A DNA stretch of 64,000 nucleotides from Pseudomonas chlororaphis (GCF_000783395.1 NZ_JSFK01000016.1:235638-299637), one strand, 5' to 3'. Shown: positions 1-8,678, counted from the stretch's first letter. Numbers and translations: made by a program. Notes: generated from the sequence alone by a model not told the origin.

Positions 1-290
1 GACCACAGCAGCAGCGCGACGCTATAAAGGATGCGCGGCGGCACGCGATCGACCAGCCAGCCGCCTGGGATCTGCATGGCGGCGTAAGTCCAGCCGAACG
101 CAGAGAAGATCAGGCCGACGTGAATCGGGTCGATGCCCAGCTCACTGGTCAGCGCCGGCGCGGCAATCGACAGGTTGCTGCGGTCGAGGTAGTTGATGAC
201 CACGGTGATAAACAGCAACACCATGATGAAAAAACGCTTACGGCTGGGCGTGACTAAAGACGCCTGCCCGGTGAGGGTTTGCGGTTGCAT
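1..290 (-). CDS. dgoT: MFS transporter, D-galactonate type (partial, N-terminus)
   Basis: The first 96 residues of a major facilitator superfamily permease run off the left edge of the window. The N-terminal tail is followed by a hydrophobic helix with the NYLDRSNLS signature, then by an IPGGWLVDR segment typical of the sugar-acid (ACS/DgoT) branch. It lies downstream of dgoK, dgoA and dgoD on the same strand, so D-galactonate is the likely substrate. A large palindromic repeat separates it from dgoD, so it may be expressed at a different level. The ATG is at 288-290. The family is clear; the substrate is inferred from context. Confidence 0.8.
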   Translation of the reverse strand, partial: MQPQTLTGQASLVTPSRKRFFIMVLLFITVVINYLDRSNLSIAAPALTSELGIDPIHVGLIFSAFGWTYAAMQIPGGWLVDRVPPRILYSVALLLW

Positions 291-334
291 GGGGAGAGCC
301 TCTTTTTATGTTTATTGAGGTCGGCCTGAGGCCT

Positions 335-441
335 GATCGTTCCCACGCTCCGCGTGGGAATGCAGCCCGGGACGCTCTGCGTCCCAAAAGCGGACGCAGA
401 GCGTCCATTGAGGCATTCCCACGCAGAGCGTGGGAACGATC
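335..441. repeat. Intergenic palindromic repeat
   Basis: The outer arms GATCGTTCCCACGC and GCGTGGGAACGATC are inverted copies. A second inverted pair (GGACGCTCTGCGTCC and GGACGCAGAGCGTCC) lies inside. This is a common form of Pseudomonas intergenic repeat. It sits between dgoD and the transporter and could stabilise or partly terminate the operon transcript. Confidence 0.8.
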
Positions 442-464
442 TCATCGGGTGTGTCAGGGACGAC

Positions 465-1613
465 TCACCACTCGGCAAAGCTGCCATCGGCATGGCGCCA
501 GATCGGGTTGCGCCAGCGATGCCCGACGGCCGCGCGCTCAATCACGTATTCCTCGTTGATCTCGATGCCCAACCCCGGCCCGTTCGGAATCTTCACAAAG
601 CCTTTGTCGTAATCGAACACCCGCGGATCCTTCACGTAGTCGAGCAAGTCGTTGCTCTCGTTGTAATGGATGCCCAGGCTTTGCTCCTGGATAAACGCGT
701 TGTAACAAGCCGCGTCCAGTTGCAAACACGCCGCCAGCGCAATCGGCCCCAGCGGGCAGTGCAGCGCCAGCGCGACGTCGTAGGCTTCAGCCATGTTGGC
801 GATCTTGCGGGTTTCGGTGATGCCACCGGCATGGGAAGCATCCGGTTGGATGATGTCGACGTAGCCTTCGCTCAACACGCGTTTAAAGTCCCAACGCGAG
901 AACAATCGCTCGCCGAGGGCAATCGGTGTGCTAGTCAACGGCGCCAGTTCTTTCAACGCTTCATAGTTTTCGCTGAGCACCGGCTCTTCGATAAACATCA
1001 GTTTGTATGGATCGAGTTCCTTCATCAGCACTTTGGCCATCGGCTTGTGCACGCGGCCATGGAAGTCGACACCGATGCCGACGTTCGGCCCGACCGCATC
1101 ACGCACCGCAGCGACGTTGGCCAGTGCCAGATCGACTTTTTCGAAGGTGTCGAGAAATTGCAGCTCTTCAGTGCCGTTCATTTTCACCGCAGTGAAACCA
1201 CGGCTCACCGCCTCTTGCGCCGCACGCGCGGTGTCGGCCGGACGATCGCCACCGATCCACGAATACACACGAATCTTGTCACGCACCTGACCACCAAGCA
1301 GATCACTCACCGACACGCCGAGGGCCTTGCCCTTGATGTCCCACAACGCCTGATCGATACCGGCCAGTGCGCTCATGTGGATGGCGCCGCCACGGTAGAA
1401 GCCACCGCGATAAAGCACGGTCCAGATGTCTTCGATATTGCGTGGGTCTTTGCCGATCAGGTAGTCGGACAATTCTTCGACGGCAGCGGCTACGGTGTGC
1501 GCGCGGCCCTCGACCACAGGCTCGCCCCAACCGGTCACGCCCTCGTCGGTTTCGACTTTGAGGAAGCACCAGCGCGGCGGAACGATGAAGGTGGTGAGTT
1601 TGGTGATTTTCAT
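465..1613 (-). CDS. dgoD: D-galactonate dehydratase
   Basis: A 382-residue enolase-superfamily enzyme that dehydrates D-galactonate to 2-dehydro-3-deoxy-D-galactonate. Visible hallmarks are the metal ligands in VDFHGR, FIEEP and ALGER, the HAGGIT segment, the catalytic His region LALHCPLGPIA, and a C-terminus ending RHADGSFAEW as in E. coli DgoD. The frame stays open ten codons further upstream, but the ATG at 1611-1613 begins the conserved MKITKLTTF and is preceded by an AAGAGAGA ribosome-binding site. It is the third gene of the dgo operon. Confidence 0.96.
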   Translation of the reverse strand: MKITKLTTFIVPPRWCFLKVETDEGVTGWGEPVVEGRAHTVAAAVEELSDYLIGKDPRNIEDIWTVLYRGGFYRGGAIHMSALAGIDQALWDIKGKALGVSVSDLLGGQVRDKIRVYSWIGGDRPADTARAAQEAVSRGFTAVKMNGTEELQFLDTFEKVDLALANVAAVRDAVGPNVGIGVDFHGRVHKPMAKVLMKELDPYKLMFIEEPVLSENYEALKELAPLTSTPIALGERLFSRWDFKRVLSEGYVDIIQPDASHAGGITETRKIANMAEAYDVALALHCPLGPIALAACLQLDAACYNAFIQEQSLGIHYNESNDLLDYVKDPRVFDYDKGFVKIPNGPGLGIEINEEYVIERAAVGHRWRNPIWRHADGSFAEW

Positions 1614-1659
1614 CTTTTTGTCTCTCTTATAGATGCAGCGCACGCAGCGCCAAAAAGTC

Positions 1660-2280
1660 TTAGCGAAGCGCCTTCCAGGCAGCCACGTAGGCCTTGGCGT
1701 TCACCGCCACTTGCTCAGGCGTCATGCCCGGTTTGAACAGGCCGGAGCCGAGGCCGAAACCTTTCACGCCGGCATCGATAAACGCCTGCATGTTGTCCGG
1801 CGTGATGCCGCCGACCGGCGCCAGCACCGTTCCCGCTGGCAACACTGCGAGCCAGGCTTTGACGACCGCCGGGCCCATCTGCTCGGCCGGGAACAGCTTG
1901 AGAATGTCCGCGCCCTCCTCCAGCGCCGCAAACGCTTCGGTCGGCGTCGCAACGCCCGGCGACAGGAACAGCCCCGCCGCTTTCGCCGCGCGCAAGACCT
2001 TGGCGTCGCTGTGCGGCATGACGATCACTTGGCCGCCGGCTTCTTTCACCAACTCGACCTGTTCCGGCGTCAGCACCGTACCGGCACCGATCAGGCAATC
2101 GGCGGGTAAGGTCTTGCGCAGGGTGCGGATACTTTCGTACGGCGAAGGGGAATTGAGCGGTACTTCGATGACGCGAAATCCGGCCGCATACAGGACTTCT
2201 CCGACAGCGGCAGCTTCCTGCGGATGCAGGCCACGCAGAATCGCGATCAGACCGTTTTGCGCCAATGCTTGCTTGAGCAT
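1660..2280 (-). CDS. dgoA: 2-dehydro-3-deoxy-6-phosphogalactonate aldolase
   Basis: A 206-residue KDPG/KDPGal-type class I aldolase. It cleaves 2-dehydro-3-deoxy-6-phosphogalactonate to pyruvate and glyceraldehyde 3-phosphate. The sequence shows IAILRGLHPQEA near the N-terminus, GAGTVLTPEQV and the Schiff-base lysine region ILKLFPAEQMGP. It lies 19 nt after dgoK and upstream of dgoD, which is the usual dgo context. The length is normal for the family. Confidence 0.95.
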   Translation of the reverse strand: MLKQALAQNGLIAILRGLHPQEAAAVGEVLYAAGFRVIEVPLNSPSPYESIRTLRKTLPADCLIGAGTVLTPEQVELVKEAGGQVIVMPHSDAKVLRAAKAAGLFLSPGVATPTEAFAALEEGADILKLFPAEQMGPAVVKAWLAVLPAGTVLAPVGGITPDNMQAFIDAGVKGFGLGSGLFKPGMTPEQVAVNAKAYVAAWKALR

Positions 2281-2299
2281 GTCAGGCCTCCAGTCAGGG

Positions 2300-3289
2300 T
2301 TAACGAGATGAGGAATCGATCAGTCCGGCGGCCAGCGCCAGTTGCCACAGACCACGCTCGGTGGCCTGCTCGGCCAGCGTCACGTTGGCGAAACCGCAGG
2401 CATCAAGGGCACGGCTATAGCGCGCACAGAGTTGCGCGTTGCCGATGAGGATGATCGAAGGAAGATTCGGGTTTTTGCGGCGACGTCGCTGAACCGTGGC
2501 GAGCGCCGCCAGTTCATGGCCGATAATCAGGCCGGACAGATAATCCGCCTGCGCGGTCGGGCTGAGTTCGCCCGTCAGGCCCAGGGTGCGGGCGCTGAAC
2601 AACGTCGACAGTACGCCCAGCTCGCCGTCCGCCGACTGCGCAACCTGCACGCCACGGTCAAACGCCAGAGCATCGAATGTCGCACTGTGTTTTTGGGTGC
2701 GACCGAGGATGCTGTGTTCACTGAGCACGGCGAACACTTCACCGGTCATGAAGGTATCGAAATGAGTGATGCAGCCATCGACCACGTCGACCCATTTCGA
2801 GTGACTGCCCGGCAGGCCGATCAACAGATCAGCACCCGCCTCAATCGGCAGATTCTGCAGCACGCCAAGGACCTGGGTTTCTTCGCCGCGCATCACATTC
2901 GGCAGGCGCGAACGCTGAATCACGCCCGGCACGATATGCACCACGGTGCTGCGAATGCTGGTAACTGTTTGTAGGGAGTTTCCGAGATTGGCGACGTTCG
3001 CCGGCGTCTCGCAGTAGGTCGCTTCACGCCAGCCCTGTGCGCTGCCGACCATGCCGCAGGCAATCACCGGCAGATCCGGCTGCGCATCGAGCCAGTCGCC
3101 ACACGCCTCGTCGAACGCCAGTTCAAAACCGTCGGCGCATTCATGGCCGTTAATAATTCGCGGGGTCTTGGGCAACTGCATGATCCCGGACGACAGCGCG
3201 CGCTGTTCCAGCACCACACCGCCCGCCGCGAGTTTGTAAGCACGTAATGAGGTCGTCCCCCAATCGAGCGCGATCAATTGCGCCAGCAT
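2300..3289 (-). CDS. dgoK: 2-dehydro-3-deoxygalactonokinase
   Basis: A 329-residue DgoK-family sugar-acid kinase that phosphorylates 2-dehydro-3-deoxygalactonate. The N-terminal phosphate-binding signature IALDWGTTSLRAYK and the later GLPGSHSKWV segment are characteristic. It is the first gene of the operon. The ATG at 3287-3289 follows a GGTGAAG ribosome-binding site. The promoter and the palindromic operator lie directly upstream. Confidence 0.95.
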   Translation of the reverse strand: MLAQLIALDWGTTSLRAYKLAAGGVVLEQRALSSGIMQLPKTPRIINGHECADGFELAFDEACGDWLDAQPDLPVIACGMVGSAQGWREATYCETPANVANLGNSLQTVTSIRSTVVHIVPGVIQRSRLPNVMRGEETQVLGVLQNLPIEAGADLLIGLPGSHSKWVDVVDGCITHFDTFMTGEVFAVLSEHSILGRTQKHSATFDALAFDRGVQVAQSADGELGVLSTLFSARTLGLTGELSPTAQADYLSGLIIGHELAALATVQRRRRKNPNLPSIILIGNAQLCARYSRALDACGFANVTLAEQATERGLWQLALAAGLIDSSSR

Positions 3290-3327
3290 CGCTTCACCTG
3301 TTTTGTTTTTGGCAGTGAGTGCGACGG

Positions 3328-3357
3328 ACTATAGACCTCTCAGATGCAAAATCTCAA
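3328..3357 (-). promoter_or_regulatory. dgoKADT sigma70-like promoter
   Basis: On the minus strand, TTGAGA (3357-3352) and TATAGT (3333-3328) are separated by 18 bp. The same pair of boxes, with a 19-bp spacer, occurs at the SDR gene promoter at 18956-18986. The assignment rests on box quality and on this conservation between the two loci. Confidence 0.65.
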
Positions 3358-3370
3358 TATGTAATTTTAC

Positions 3371-3387
3371 ATCCCATATTTTGGGAT
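3371..3387. promoter_or_regulatory. Perfect palindromic operator upstream of dgoK
   Basis: ATCCCATATTTTGGGAT is a perfect 6-5-6 inverted repeat lying just upstream of the -35 box. Its centre is about 58 bp before the inferred transcription start, a position more usual for an activator than for a blocking repressor. An identical 17-mer lies at 19000-19016 before the SDR dehydrogenase. The cognate regulator is not identified. Confidence 0.75.
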
Positions 3388-3443
3388 GATCACGTCTACC
3401 CACTCTCCTCGAACAGATCCGTGATTCACCGTTATCAATATCA

Positions 3444-3965
3444 CTACTGACGCTCTATCGCCTGAACGAAAACACTGGCAGGAATATTCATTGATTTTGA
3501 GTAATACGGACCGTAAGCGTAGGCAGCAGTCCTGAACTTACATGCCACGACCTGACGCGCGCTCAATACCATCAACAGTTGTTTTTTATTGAAGTACGTA
3601 CTCAGCGTTCCACCGTCCGGTGTATGCACCGCAGAGACCTCAGCCGAATACACATATGGCCCCGCAGCAGATTCATTTAATACCGCGACGACCTCCCCTT
3701 CGAGATACCGGGTCAGGTCCTGTTTTGTTTCGAAGAAGCCACTCTCATCCAATGAACAGATCAAGGCATTGCCGACCTGATGTTGGCCGGCATTGATCTC
3801 GAAGAATCGCAACAGATCAGTCATTGAACTGAAGCGAACATCCAGAAGAGCACTGTGTCCAGACTTGGTAACAGAAACAAATTCAATTTCGGTCTCTGGT
3901 AATGGCACTCTTTTTGCGCACGAAGCACACAAACAAAGAACTAGAATTGCAAGCAACACTCGCAT
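3444..3965 (-). CDS. Putative lipoprotein, likely immunity protein of the adjacent lipase
   Basis: A 173-residue protein with a short hydrophobic leader ending in a lipobox-like CASC, so it is predicted to be lipidated and periplasmic. I do not recognise the mature domain. Its gene starts immediately after the hydrolase gene on the same strand. Periplasmic lipoproteins encoded beside type VI phospholipase effectors are commonly their immunity proteins, and I infer that role. The base composition is AT-richer than the flanks, suggesting acquisition as a cassette. Confidence 0.6.
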   Translation of the reverse strand: MRVLLAILVLCLCASCAKRVPLPETEIEFVSVTKSGHSALLDVRFSSMTDLLRFFEINAGQHQVGNALICSLDESGFFETKQDLTRYLEGEVVAVLNESAAGPYVYSAEVSAVHTPDGGTLSTYFNKKQLLMVLSARQVVACKFRTAAYAYGPYYSKSMNIPASVFVQAIERQ

Positions 3966-3966
3966 G

Positions 3967-4704
3967 TCAAGACTCCAGATATTTGATCATTTTTTCAGCG
4001 ATGAGATCACATGCGGACTGTTCGCCAAGAATCCTCGCCTTGAACATTACGCCTGCATCTTCGTGGTTGGTGTCTACCGCTTTATTGATATCAGGACCCG
4101 AGCTCATGACCCAGCGTTCTCCCATCTCGGCGACATCATCGGACTGATTGGGTTTCGCCGGTGCAGCCAATATATTGATCCAGTACTCTGCACCAGGCTT
4201 CGGGGTGGTGGCGTAAATGTCTGAAATCAGCCAGACACCCAGTCCGCCGCCCACTGGATCAAGCGTGACCAAGGACTTCACCGTAAATCCCTGTTCTTTG
4301 AGTATGGCTGCCAGATGAGCGCCGTTCCATCCTCCCAGACTGTGACCGACGATACTTATATAAATTGATTTATCACCTTTCAGATAACTCAGCACATACT
4401 TTTCTATGTCTTTCTTGCCGCGCACATCCTTATAACTAAGGTACACCGACTTTATTTTTCCAATTTGCGCGTCGCTGAATTTTTTAGGCAATAAAACCTG
4501 CGCACTGGTTACGTTACCGTGAGGTGGTTGATCTTGATAATATGGTTCCTTGTCTCCAGCACCGCCGATGAAAAACACGACGATTTTTTTGATTTTGATT
4601 GCCACAGCTTTTACAGTCTGGTCGGTTTTGCAAGTCAACGCATGACTCACCACCTCGTTTTTGCAATCTTTGAGTGCAGGGTTTGCGACTTCCATTTCGA
4701 TCAC
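3967..4704 (-). CDS. Alpha/beta-hydrolase, putative type VI lipase effector
   Basis: A 245-residue protein (GTG start) or 242 residues (ATG at 4693-4695). It has the lipase nucleophile elbow GHSLGG, a downstream LDPVGG that could supply the acid, and a late NHEDAG that could supply the histidine. There is no signal peptide. It follows a PAAR protein gene, with the GTG overlapping that gene's TGA, and precedes a lipoprotein gene. This is the layout of a PAAR-Tle-immunity cassette. The region is AT-rich. Lipase activity and type VI delivery are inferred, not shown. Confidence 0.7.
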   Translation of the reverse strand: MIEMEVANPALKDCKNEVVSHALTCKTDQTVKAVAIKIKKIVVFFIGGAGDKEPYYQDQPPHGNVTSAQVLLPKKFSDAQIGKIKSVYLSYKDVRGKKDIEKYVLSYLKGDKSIYISIVGHSLGGWNGAHLAAILKEQGFTVKSLVTLDPVGGGLGVWLISDIYATTPKPGAEYWINILAAPAKPNQSDDVAEMGERWVMSSGPDINKAVDTNHEDAGVMFKARILGEQSACDLIAEKMIKYLES

Positions 4705-5195
4705 TCTACAAACAGTTTTATGGTTTCGGCCAAATGAGAGCTGACCATATGAGTAAAGCCCTGCTCATTGGTGATCCCATGTTCCATGCTGCCATCGCCC
4801 CGTTGAATCACATAGGGATGATCGGGCACGGGCTCGCCAGTTGCTTTATTAACCACTTGCAACCTGTCCGTAAAATGCACTGGCATCGGCAGCAACCCAC
4901 TAAACGCCGCCCCGCCGCCACTCTGGCCGATAATCACAGTGCCCGAACCACCGACCACGACATTGCCGTGGCCTCCGGTGCTATCGAGCGTGGCCGCGTT
5001 CAGGCCGTTGATGAACACGGTGCCGGAAACGGCTCCAGTAATCGGACTGCCGCACGCTGATTTATCGGTCATGCGCGCGGCGGCGAGGCCGTCGAAGAAG
5101 ACGTCGGGCGAGCCGGAAACAATCGGGTTGGTGCCATGCCCTGGCAGTGGGCAGGCGGTCGGGTCGGTGACGCGTGCAGCGGGTTTACCACTCAA
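4701..5195 (-). CDS. PAAR-domain type VI secretion spike protein
   Basis: A 164-residue protein starting with SGKPAARVTDPTACPLPGHG, then repeated glycine-rich beta segments, as in PAAR proteins that cap the VgrG spike. About 55 C-terminal residues beyond the PAAR fold may form an effector-binding extension (NKATGEPVPDHPY). I chose the TTG at 5193-5195: it begins the conserved motif, follows an AGGAG box and overlaps the upstream TGA. The longer frame to 5300 would add an arginine-rich tail read inside the preceding gene. No vgrG or sheath gene is in the window, so this is an orphan cargo cassette. Confidence 0.85.
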   Translation of the reverse strand: MSGKPAARVTDPTACPLPGHGTNPIVSGSPDVFFDGLAAARMTDKSACGSPITGAVSGTVFINGLNAATLDSTGGHGNVVVGGSGTVIIGQSGGGAAFSGLLPMPVHFTDRLQVVNKATGEPVPDHPYVIQRGDGSMEHGITNEQGFTHMVSSHLAETIKLFVE

Positions 5196-5854
5196 TTCAA
5201 AGCTCCTTGCTTCAGGGGTTCCGGGTGCGGCTGATGAATATCGATGTCGGTCGCGGCGAAGCGCCAGCGGTTGTCGACGGGGTCGAACAGGGCGTGGCAA
5301 TGCTCACGGCTGTCGGGGGGTGTAGCGAATTGCAGATGCTGCCAGGCTTCGTCGACCTGCCATGCCAGCTCGGCAGGCGTCGCATCGTCGAGTTCGTTGA
5401 GCCAGGCGTTGTAGTTGCGCAGGTGATTGCGCTCGTAAGTCGATTGCAGCAGTTCGGCCATTTGTGCGCCGAGGTCGAGATGATGCTGGGCCGTCCACTG
5501 GCCGATCTCGGAATAGACGTACCAGCCCATCGGCATCAACCCGCCGTCCTTGAGCAGCGAATGCCCGGCAGGGGCGACGAAACCGCAACAGACGTGCAGC
5601 GTCAGCCAACCTTGATGAGCGTCGATAAACGCCGTCGGATCGAAGGTGCGTAGCGGTATCACGCGGTAATCGGCGAGCCCGGCACTGCGCTTCATCAACT
5701 CGGCATCGAGGCGTGACACGAACGCACGAATGGCGCTGCCGCCCGCACGATTTGTCATGCACAGAATGTCGACCGGTTGGCGCTGGGGGTTGTCGCTCGA
5801 GCCTGAGTTTTTCACCAGGCCATACAGACGCATTGTCGCCCGTAGTCCGCTCAT
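5192..5854 (-). CDS. Unknown protein, possible adaptor of the PAAR-effector cassette
   Basis: A 220-residue protein with no recognised domain, signal peptide or membrane segment. It contains several Trp/His/Tyr-rich stretches (LNELDDATPAELAWQ, MGWYVYSEIGQWTAQ). The ATG at 5852-5854 has a GAGTGA box seven bases upstream. Its TGA overlaps the TTG of the PAAR gene, so the two are translationally coupled. Adaptor or chaperone genes often precede PAAR or effector genes, and that is the working guess. A second effector cannot be excluded. Confidence 0.55.
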   Translation of the reverse strand: MSGLRATMRLYGLVKNSGSSDNPQRQPVDILCMTNRAGGSAIRAFVSRLDAELMKRSAGLADYRVIPLRTFDPTAFIDAHQGWLTLHVCCGFVAPAGHSLLKDGGLMPMGWYVYSEIGQWTAQHHLDLGAQMAELLQSTYERNHLRNYNAWLNELDDATPAELAWQVDEAWQHLQFATPPDSREHCHALFDPVDNRWRFAATDIDIHQPHPEPLKQGALN

Positions 5855-6013
5855 CGCCGGTCACTCGTTGACGCAGCGAAGGCTCCACGGGCGTGGAGAA
5901 GTTGTGCCAGAGGCATTGCAGGTGTCGTCCGTGAGCGCGCAAAAATGGCGCGTAGAATGCCGGACTAGAGCGCTGGCGACAATCGAATTACTGCCGGATT
6001 GCCATCATTGTGT

Positions 6014-6493
6014 TCAGCCCTCGGCAAACTCACGCAGGACCTGACCATCCATACGGTAGCGCACCCACTCTTCCTGAGGTTGCGCGCCGAGGGATTTGTA
6101 GAATTCGATCGCCGGCGTGTTCCAGTCCAGCACGCTCCATTCGAAGCGGCCGCAGTCGTTGTCGCAGGCGATTTTCGCCAAGTGGCGCAGCAGGGTTTTG
6201 CCGGCACCGCCGCCGCGTTGCTCCGGGGTGATGTAGAGGTCTTCGAGGTACAGGCAGTTGCTGCCGAGCCAGGTCGAATAGCTGAAGAAAAACACCGCGA
6301 AACCGATCGGCAAACCATCACGCAGGCAGATCAGACCGTGGGCGGTGGCGCCTTCGCCGAACAGGCTGCGTTCGATGTCGGCGACGCTGGCGATGACTTC
6401 GTGACGGGCCTTTTCGAAATCGGCGAGTTCAGTGATGAAGGCGAGAATTTGCGGAGCATCGCTGGGGGTCGCCGGGCGGATGTCGATCGTCAT
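6014..6493 (-). CDS. GNAT family N-acetyltransferase, diamine acetyltransferase-like
   Basis: A 159-residue single-domain Gcn5-related acetyltransferase. The acetyl-CoA-binding motif A is visible as ITPEQRGGGAGKTLLRHLA. LYLEDLYITPE and the late LDWNTPAIEFYKSLGA resemble the spermidine/spermine and diamine acetyltransferase branch. The true acceptor is unknown. It is monocistronic and convergent with nothing: an intergenic repeat pair separates its start from the HD gene on the other strand. Confidence 0.85.
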   Translation of the reverse strand: MTIDIRPATPSDAPQILAFITELADFEKARHEVIASVADIERSLFGEGATAHGLICLRDGLPIGFAVFFFSYSTWLGSNCLYLEDLYITPEQRGGGAGKTLLRHLAKIACDNDCGRFEWSVLDWNTPAIEFYKSLGAQPQEEWVRYRMDGQVLREFAEG

Positions 6494-6599
6494 GGACGGG
6501 CCTTGTCGGAAAAGGAAAACGCCATACTAAGGCCGTGGGCGGCGCTCGTCACATGGCAAAACACACACTACCCTGCGCAATGTTGCAAACGCTGCAGTT

Positions 6600-6694
6600 C
6601 CCTGTGGGAGCGAGCCTGCTCGCGAAGGCGGACTGTCAGTGACATTGCGGTGACTGATACTGCCTCTTCGCGAGCAAGCTCGCTCCCACAGGGA
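6600..6694. repeat. REP doublet
   Basis: Two inverted REP arms (TGTGGGAGCGAGCCTGCTCG and its near complement) flank about 40 bp. The same arms recur near 19923, 22143 and 54066. Confidence 0.9.
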
Positions 6695-6718
6695 CTTCGA
6701 CAATCTGAAAGGATGCTT

Positions 6719-7372
6719 ATGAACTTAGATAGTTTTACACCCGTGGCGGCACTGGCAGCAGAGTTACTGCCCCACGCCCTGGAGCCGTCCGATGACGGCG
6801 CCCACGACCTCGCCCACCTGCAACGGGTCTGGCACAACGTACGTACGCTGCATGAAGAAGAAGGCGGTGATCTGGAGGTGTTGCTGGCCGCCGTGCTGCT
6901 GCACGATTGCGTGGCTGTCGAGAAGAACTCGCCACTGCGCGCGCAAGCCTCGCGACTGGCGGCGGAAAAAGCTTCATCGATGCTCGCCGAAATGAATTGG
7001 CCGAGCGAAAAAATCACGGCCGTCGCTCACGCCATCGAAGCTCACAGCTTCTCCGCCAACATCACCCCACGCACTCTCGAAGCGAAAATCGTCCAGGACG
7101 CTGACCGCCTCGACTCTTTGGGCATGCTCGGCGTCGCCCGTACGTTCTATATCGCCGGGCGCATGGGCTCGGCGTTGTACGACCCGCAGGATCCCGAAGC
7201 GAAACAGCGCGACTACGACGACAAACGTTTTTGCCTGGATCATTTCCAGACCAAGCTGTTGCACCTCGCCGACGGTTTCCAGACCGCCACCGGCCGGCAT
7301 CTCGCGCAGGTTCGTCATCAACGCCTGAAGGGTTTCATGGAGCAGTTCAAGGAAGAGATCGGCATCGCCTGA
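6719..7372 (+). CDS. HD-domain phosphohydrolase (YedJ-like)
   Basis: A 217-residue metal-dependent HD-superfamily protein. Visible motifs are HDLAHLQRVW, the signature LLHDCV, the helix AHAIEAHSF and IVQDADRLDSLG, which together make the H...HD...D metal set. The ATG at 6719 is preceded by AAGGA with good spacing; an in-frame ATG at 6713 is too close to it. Members of this family hydrolyse phosphate esters or nucleotides, but the substrate here is unknown. It appears to be a single-gene unit. Confidence 0.85.
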   Translation: MNLDSFTPVAALAAELLPHALEPSDDGAHDLAHLQRVWHNVRTLHEEEGGDLEVLLAAVLLHDCVAVEKNSPLRAQASRLAAEKASSMLAEMNWPSEKITAVAHAIEAHSFSANITPRTLEAKIVQDADRLDSLGMLGVARTFYIAGRMGSALYDPQDPEAKQRDYDDKRFCLDHFQTKLLHLADGFQTATGRHLAQVRHQRLKGFMEQFKEEIGIA

Positions 7373-7481
7373 AGGTTACTCCGGCGCACAGCGATCCTGA
7401 CTTCGCCAACCTCAGACCTAACCCGCGCGCCGGGCGTGTTAAACAGATGACGCTGAATTTTTCCGGTCAAGGAACCGCGTC

Positions 7482-8678
7482 ATGTCGCCAGCAACACCCA
7501 AGGTTTCAGGCAAGCTGTTCGGCTTGTTCTGTCTCGCCAGTTACCTGCTGTCGCTGTCTTATGGCGCGACGTTTTTATTGTCGCTGCTGATCGCTTCTCG
7601 CGGCGGCAATGAGCACGATGCCGGCAGTGTGATTTCGGCGGCGATGCTCAGTACGTTTGTCGCGGTGCTGGTGTCCGGGCATCTGTCGGACTGGCTCGGC
7701 GCGGCGCGCTCGATTGCGTTGTTCGGGCTGTTGCTGGTGGCGGCGAGTCTGGGCTTTTCGATGACGCCGGGCTTTGGTCATCTGCTGTTGTTTTTCGGCT
7801 TGCTGCTGGGATTGGGTTGGGGTGTTTTCTACACCTTGGGGCCGATCATCGTCGCCAGTCTGGTGACGCCGGCGCAACGAGCCAAATACTTTGCGTTGTT
7901 GTCGGGCAGCATGATGACCGGTATCGGCAGCGGCCCATTACTCGGGCGTGCAGCCAGTGCCTTGGGGTTGCCAGTGACCTCGGCGTTTTATCTGGCGGCA
8001 CTGGCGAGCCTGGTTGGCGTGCTGTTGTTCTGGCAACTCGGGGCTCGATTGAAAAGCACGCAAGTAACCTCGGCCGCGAGAATCACTTGGCGAGCGACCA
8101 CCCAGGTGCTCGGCTCGCGGGCGCTGTTGCCGATCATCATGGTCGGTCTCGGCGGTTGCGTATTCGGCGGTCTGTCGAGTTTTCAGACCAGTTACGCGGC
8201 GGCGCGCTCGCTGGATTATTCGTTGTTCTTTCTCGGTTTCATGAGTGCGGCAATCAGCAGCCGGATGTTGATCGCAGGCTATGTAGTCAAACGTGATCCG
8301 CTGCGCGCGTCGTGCCTGCTGTCGGGACTGATGCTGACTTCGATTGTGCTGTTCGCGTTCGGCGTGCACAGCGGATTCAGTTATCTGCTGGCGGCGGTGA
8401 TGCTCGGCGTCGGTTATGGCCTGACGTATTCGGTGATCAATGGTCTGGCGGCCAACGAAGCACCGCCCGGCACCACGTCACAGGCCTTGTTGCTGTTCAG
8501 TCTTTCGTACTTTATCGGCGTATTTGGTTTCCCGTTACTGGCCGGGAAAATCATCGTTGAGCACGGCATGAGCATGCTGCTTTTGACGGTTTTGATCGTC
8601 GCGTTGGCCAACTGGCTGATTACCCTTGGCCGCTTGCTCTGGCGGCGGATCAGTCTGAAAGCGGCGCAGGCAACCTAG
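7482..8678 (+). CDS. MFS transporter
   Basis: A 398-residue protein with about twelve hydrophobic helices and the loop 2-3 motif GHLSDWLGAARS, placing it in the major facilitator superfamily, probably as a drug or metabolite proton antiporter. AAGGAAC lies before the ATG. No neighbouring enzyme hints at a substrate. It stands alone between the HD gene and a small secreted protein gene. Confidence 0.85.
   Translation: MSPATPKVSGKLFGLFCLASYLLSLSYGATFLLSLLIASRGGNEHDAGSVISAAMLSTFVAVLVSGHLSDWLGAARSIALFGLLLVAASLGFSMTPGFGHLLLFFGLLLGLGWGVFYTLGPIIVASLVTPAQRAKYFALLSGSMMTGIGSGPLLGRAASALGLPVTSAFYLAALASLVGVLLFWQLGARLKSTQVTSAARITWRATTQVLGSRALLPIIMVGLGGCVFGGLSSFQTSYAAARSLDYSLFFLGFMSAAISSRMLIAGYVVKRDPLRASCLLSGLMLTSIVLFAFGVHSGFSYLLAAVMLGVGYGLTYSVINGLAANEAPPGTTSQALLLFSLSYFIGVFGFPLLAGKIIVEHGMSMLLLTVLIVALANWLITLGRLLWRRISLKAAQAT

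Noticed and set aside
354..1736. A 460-codon plus-strand frame over dgoD
   Set aside because: It runs through the intergenic palindrome and opposite a well-conserved dehydratase, and has no recognisable domain.
3444..5854. The PAAR region as part of a prophage tail
   Set aside because: No phage structural, lysis or integrase genes are nearby. PAAR with a lipase and a lipoprotein fits a type VI cargo cassette better.
5304..5942. A 212-codon frame overlapping the unknown gene upstream of PAAR
   Set aside because: It is Arg-rich and out of frame with the 220-aa protein, whose stop is coupled to the PAAR start.
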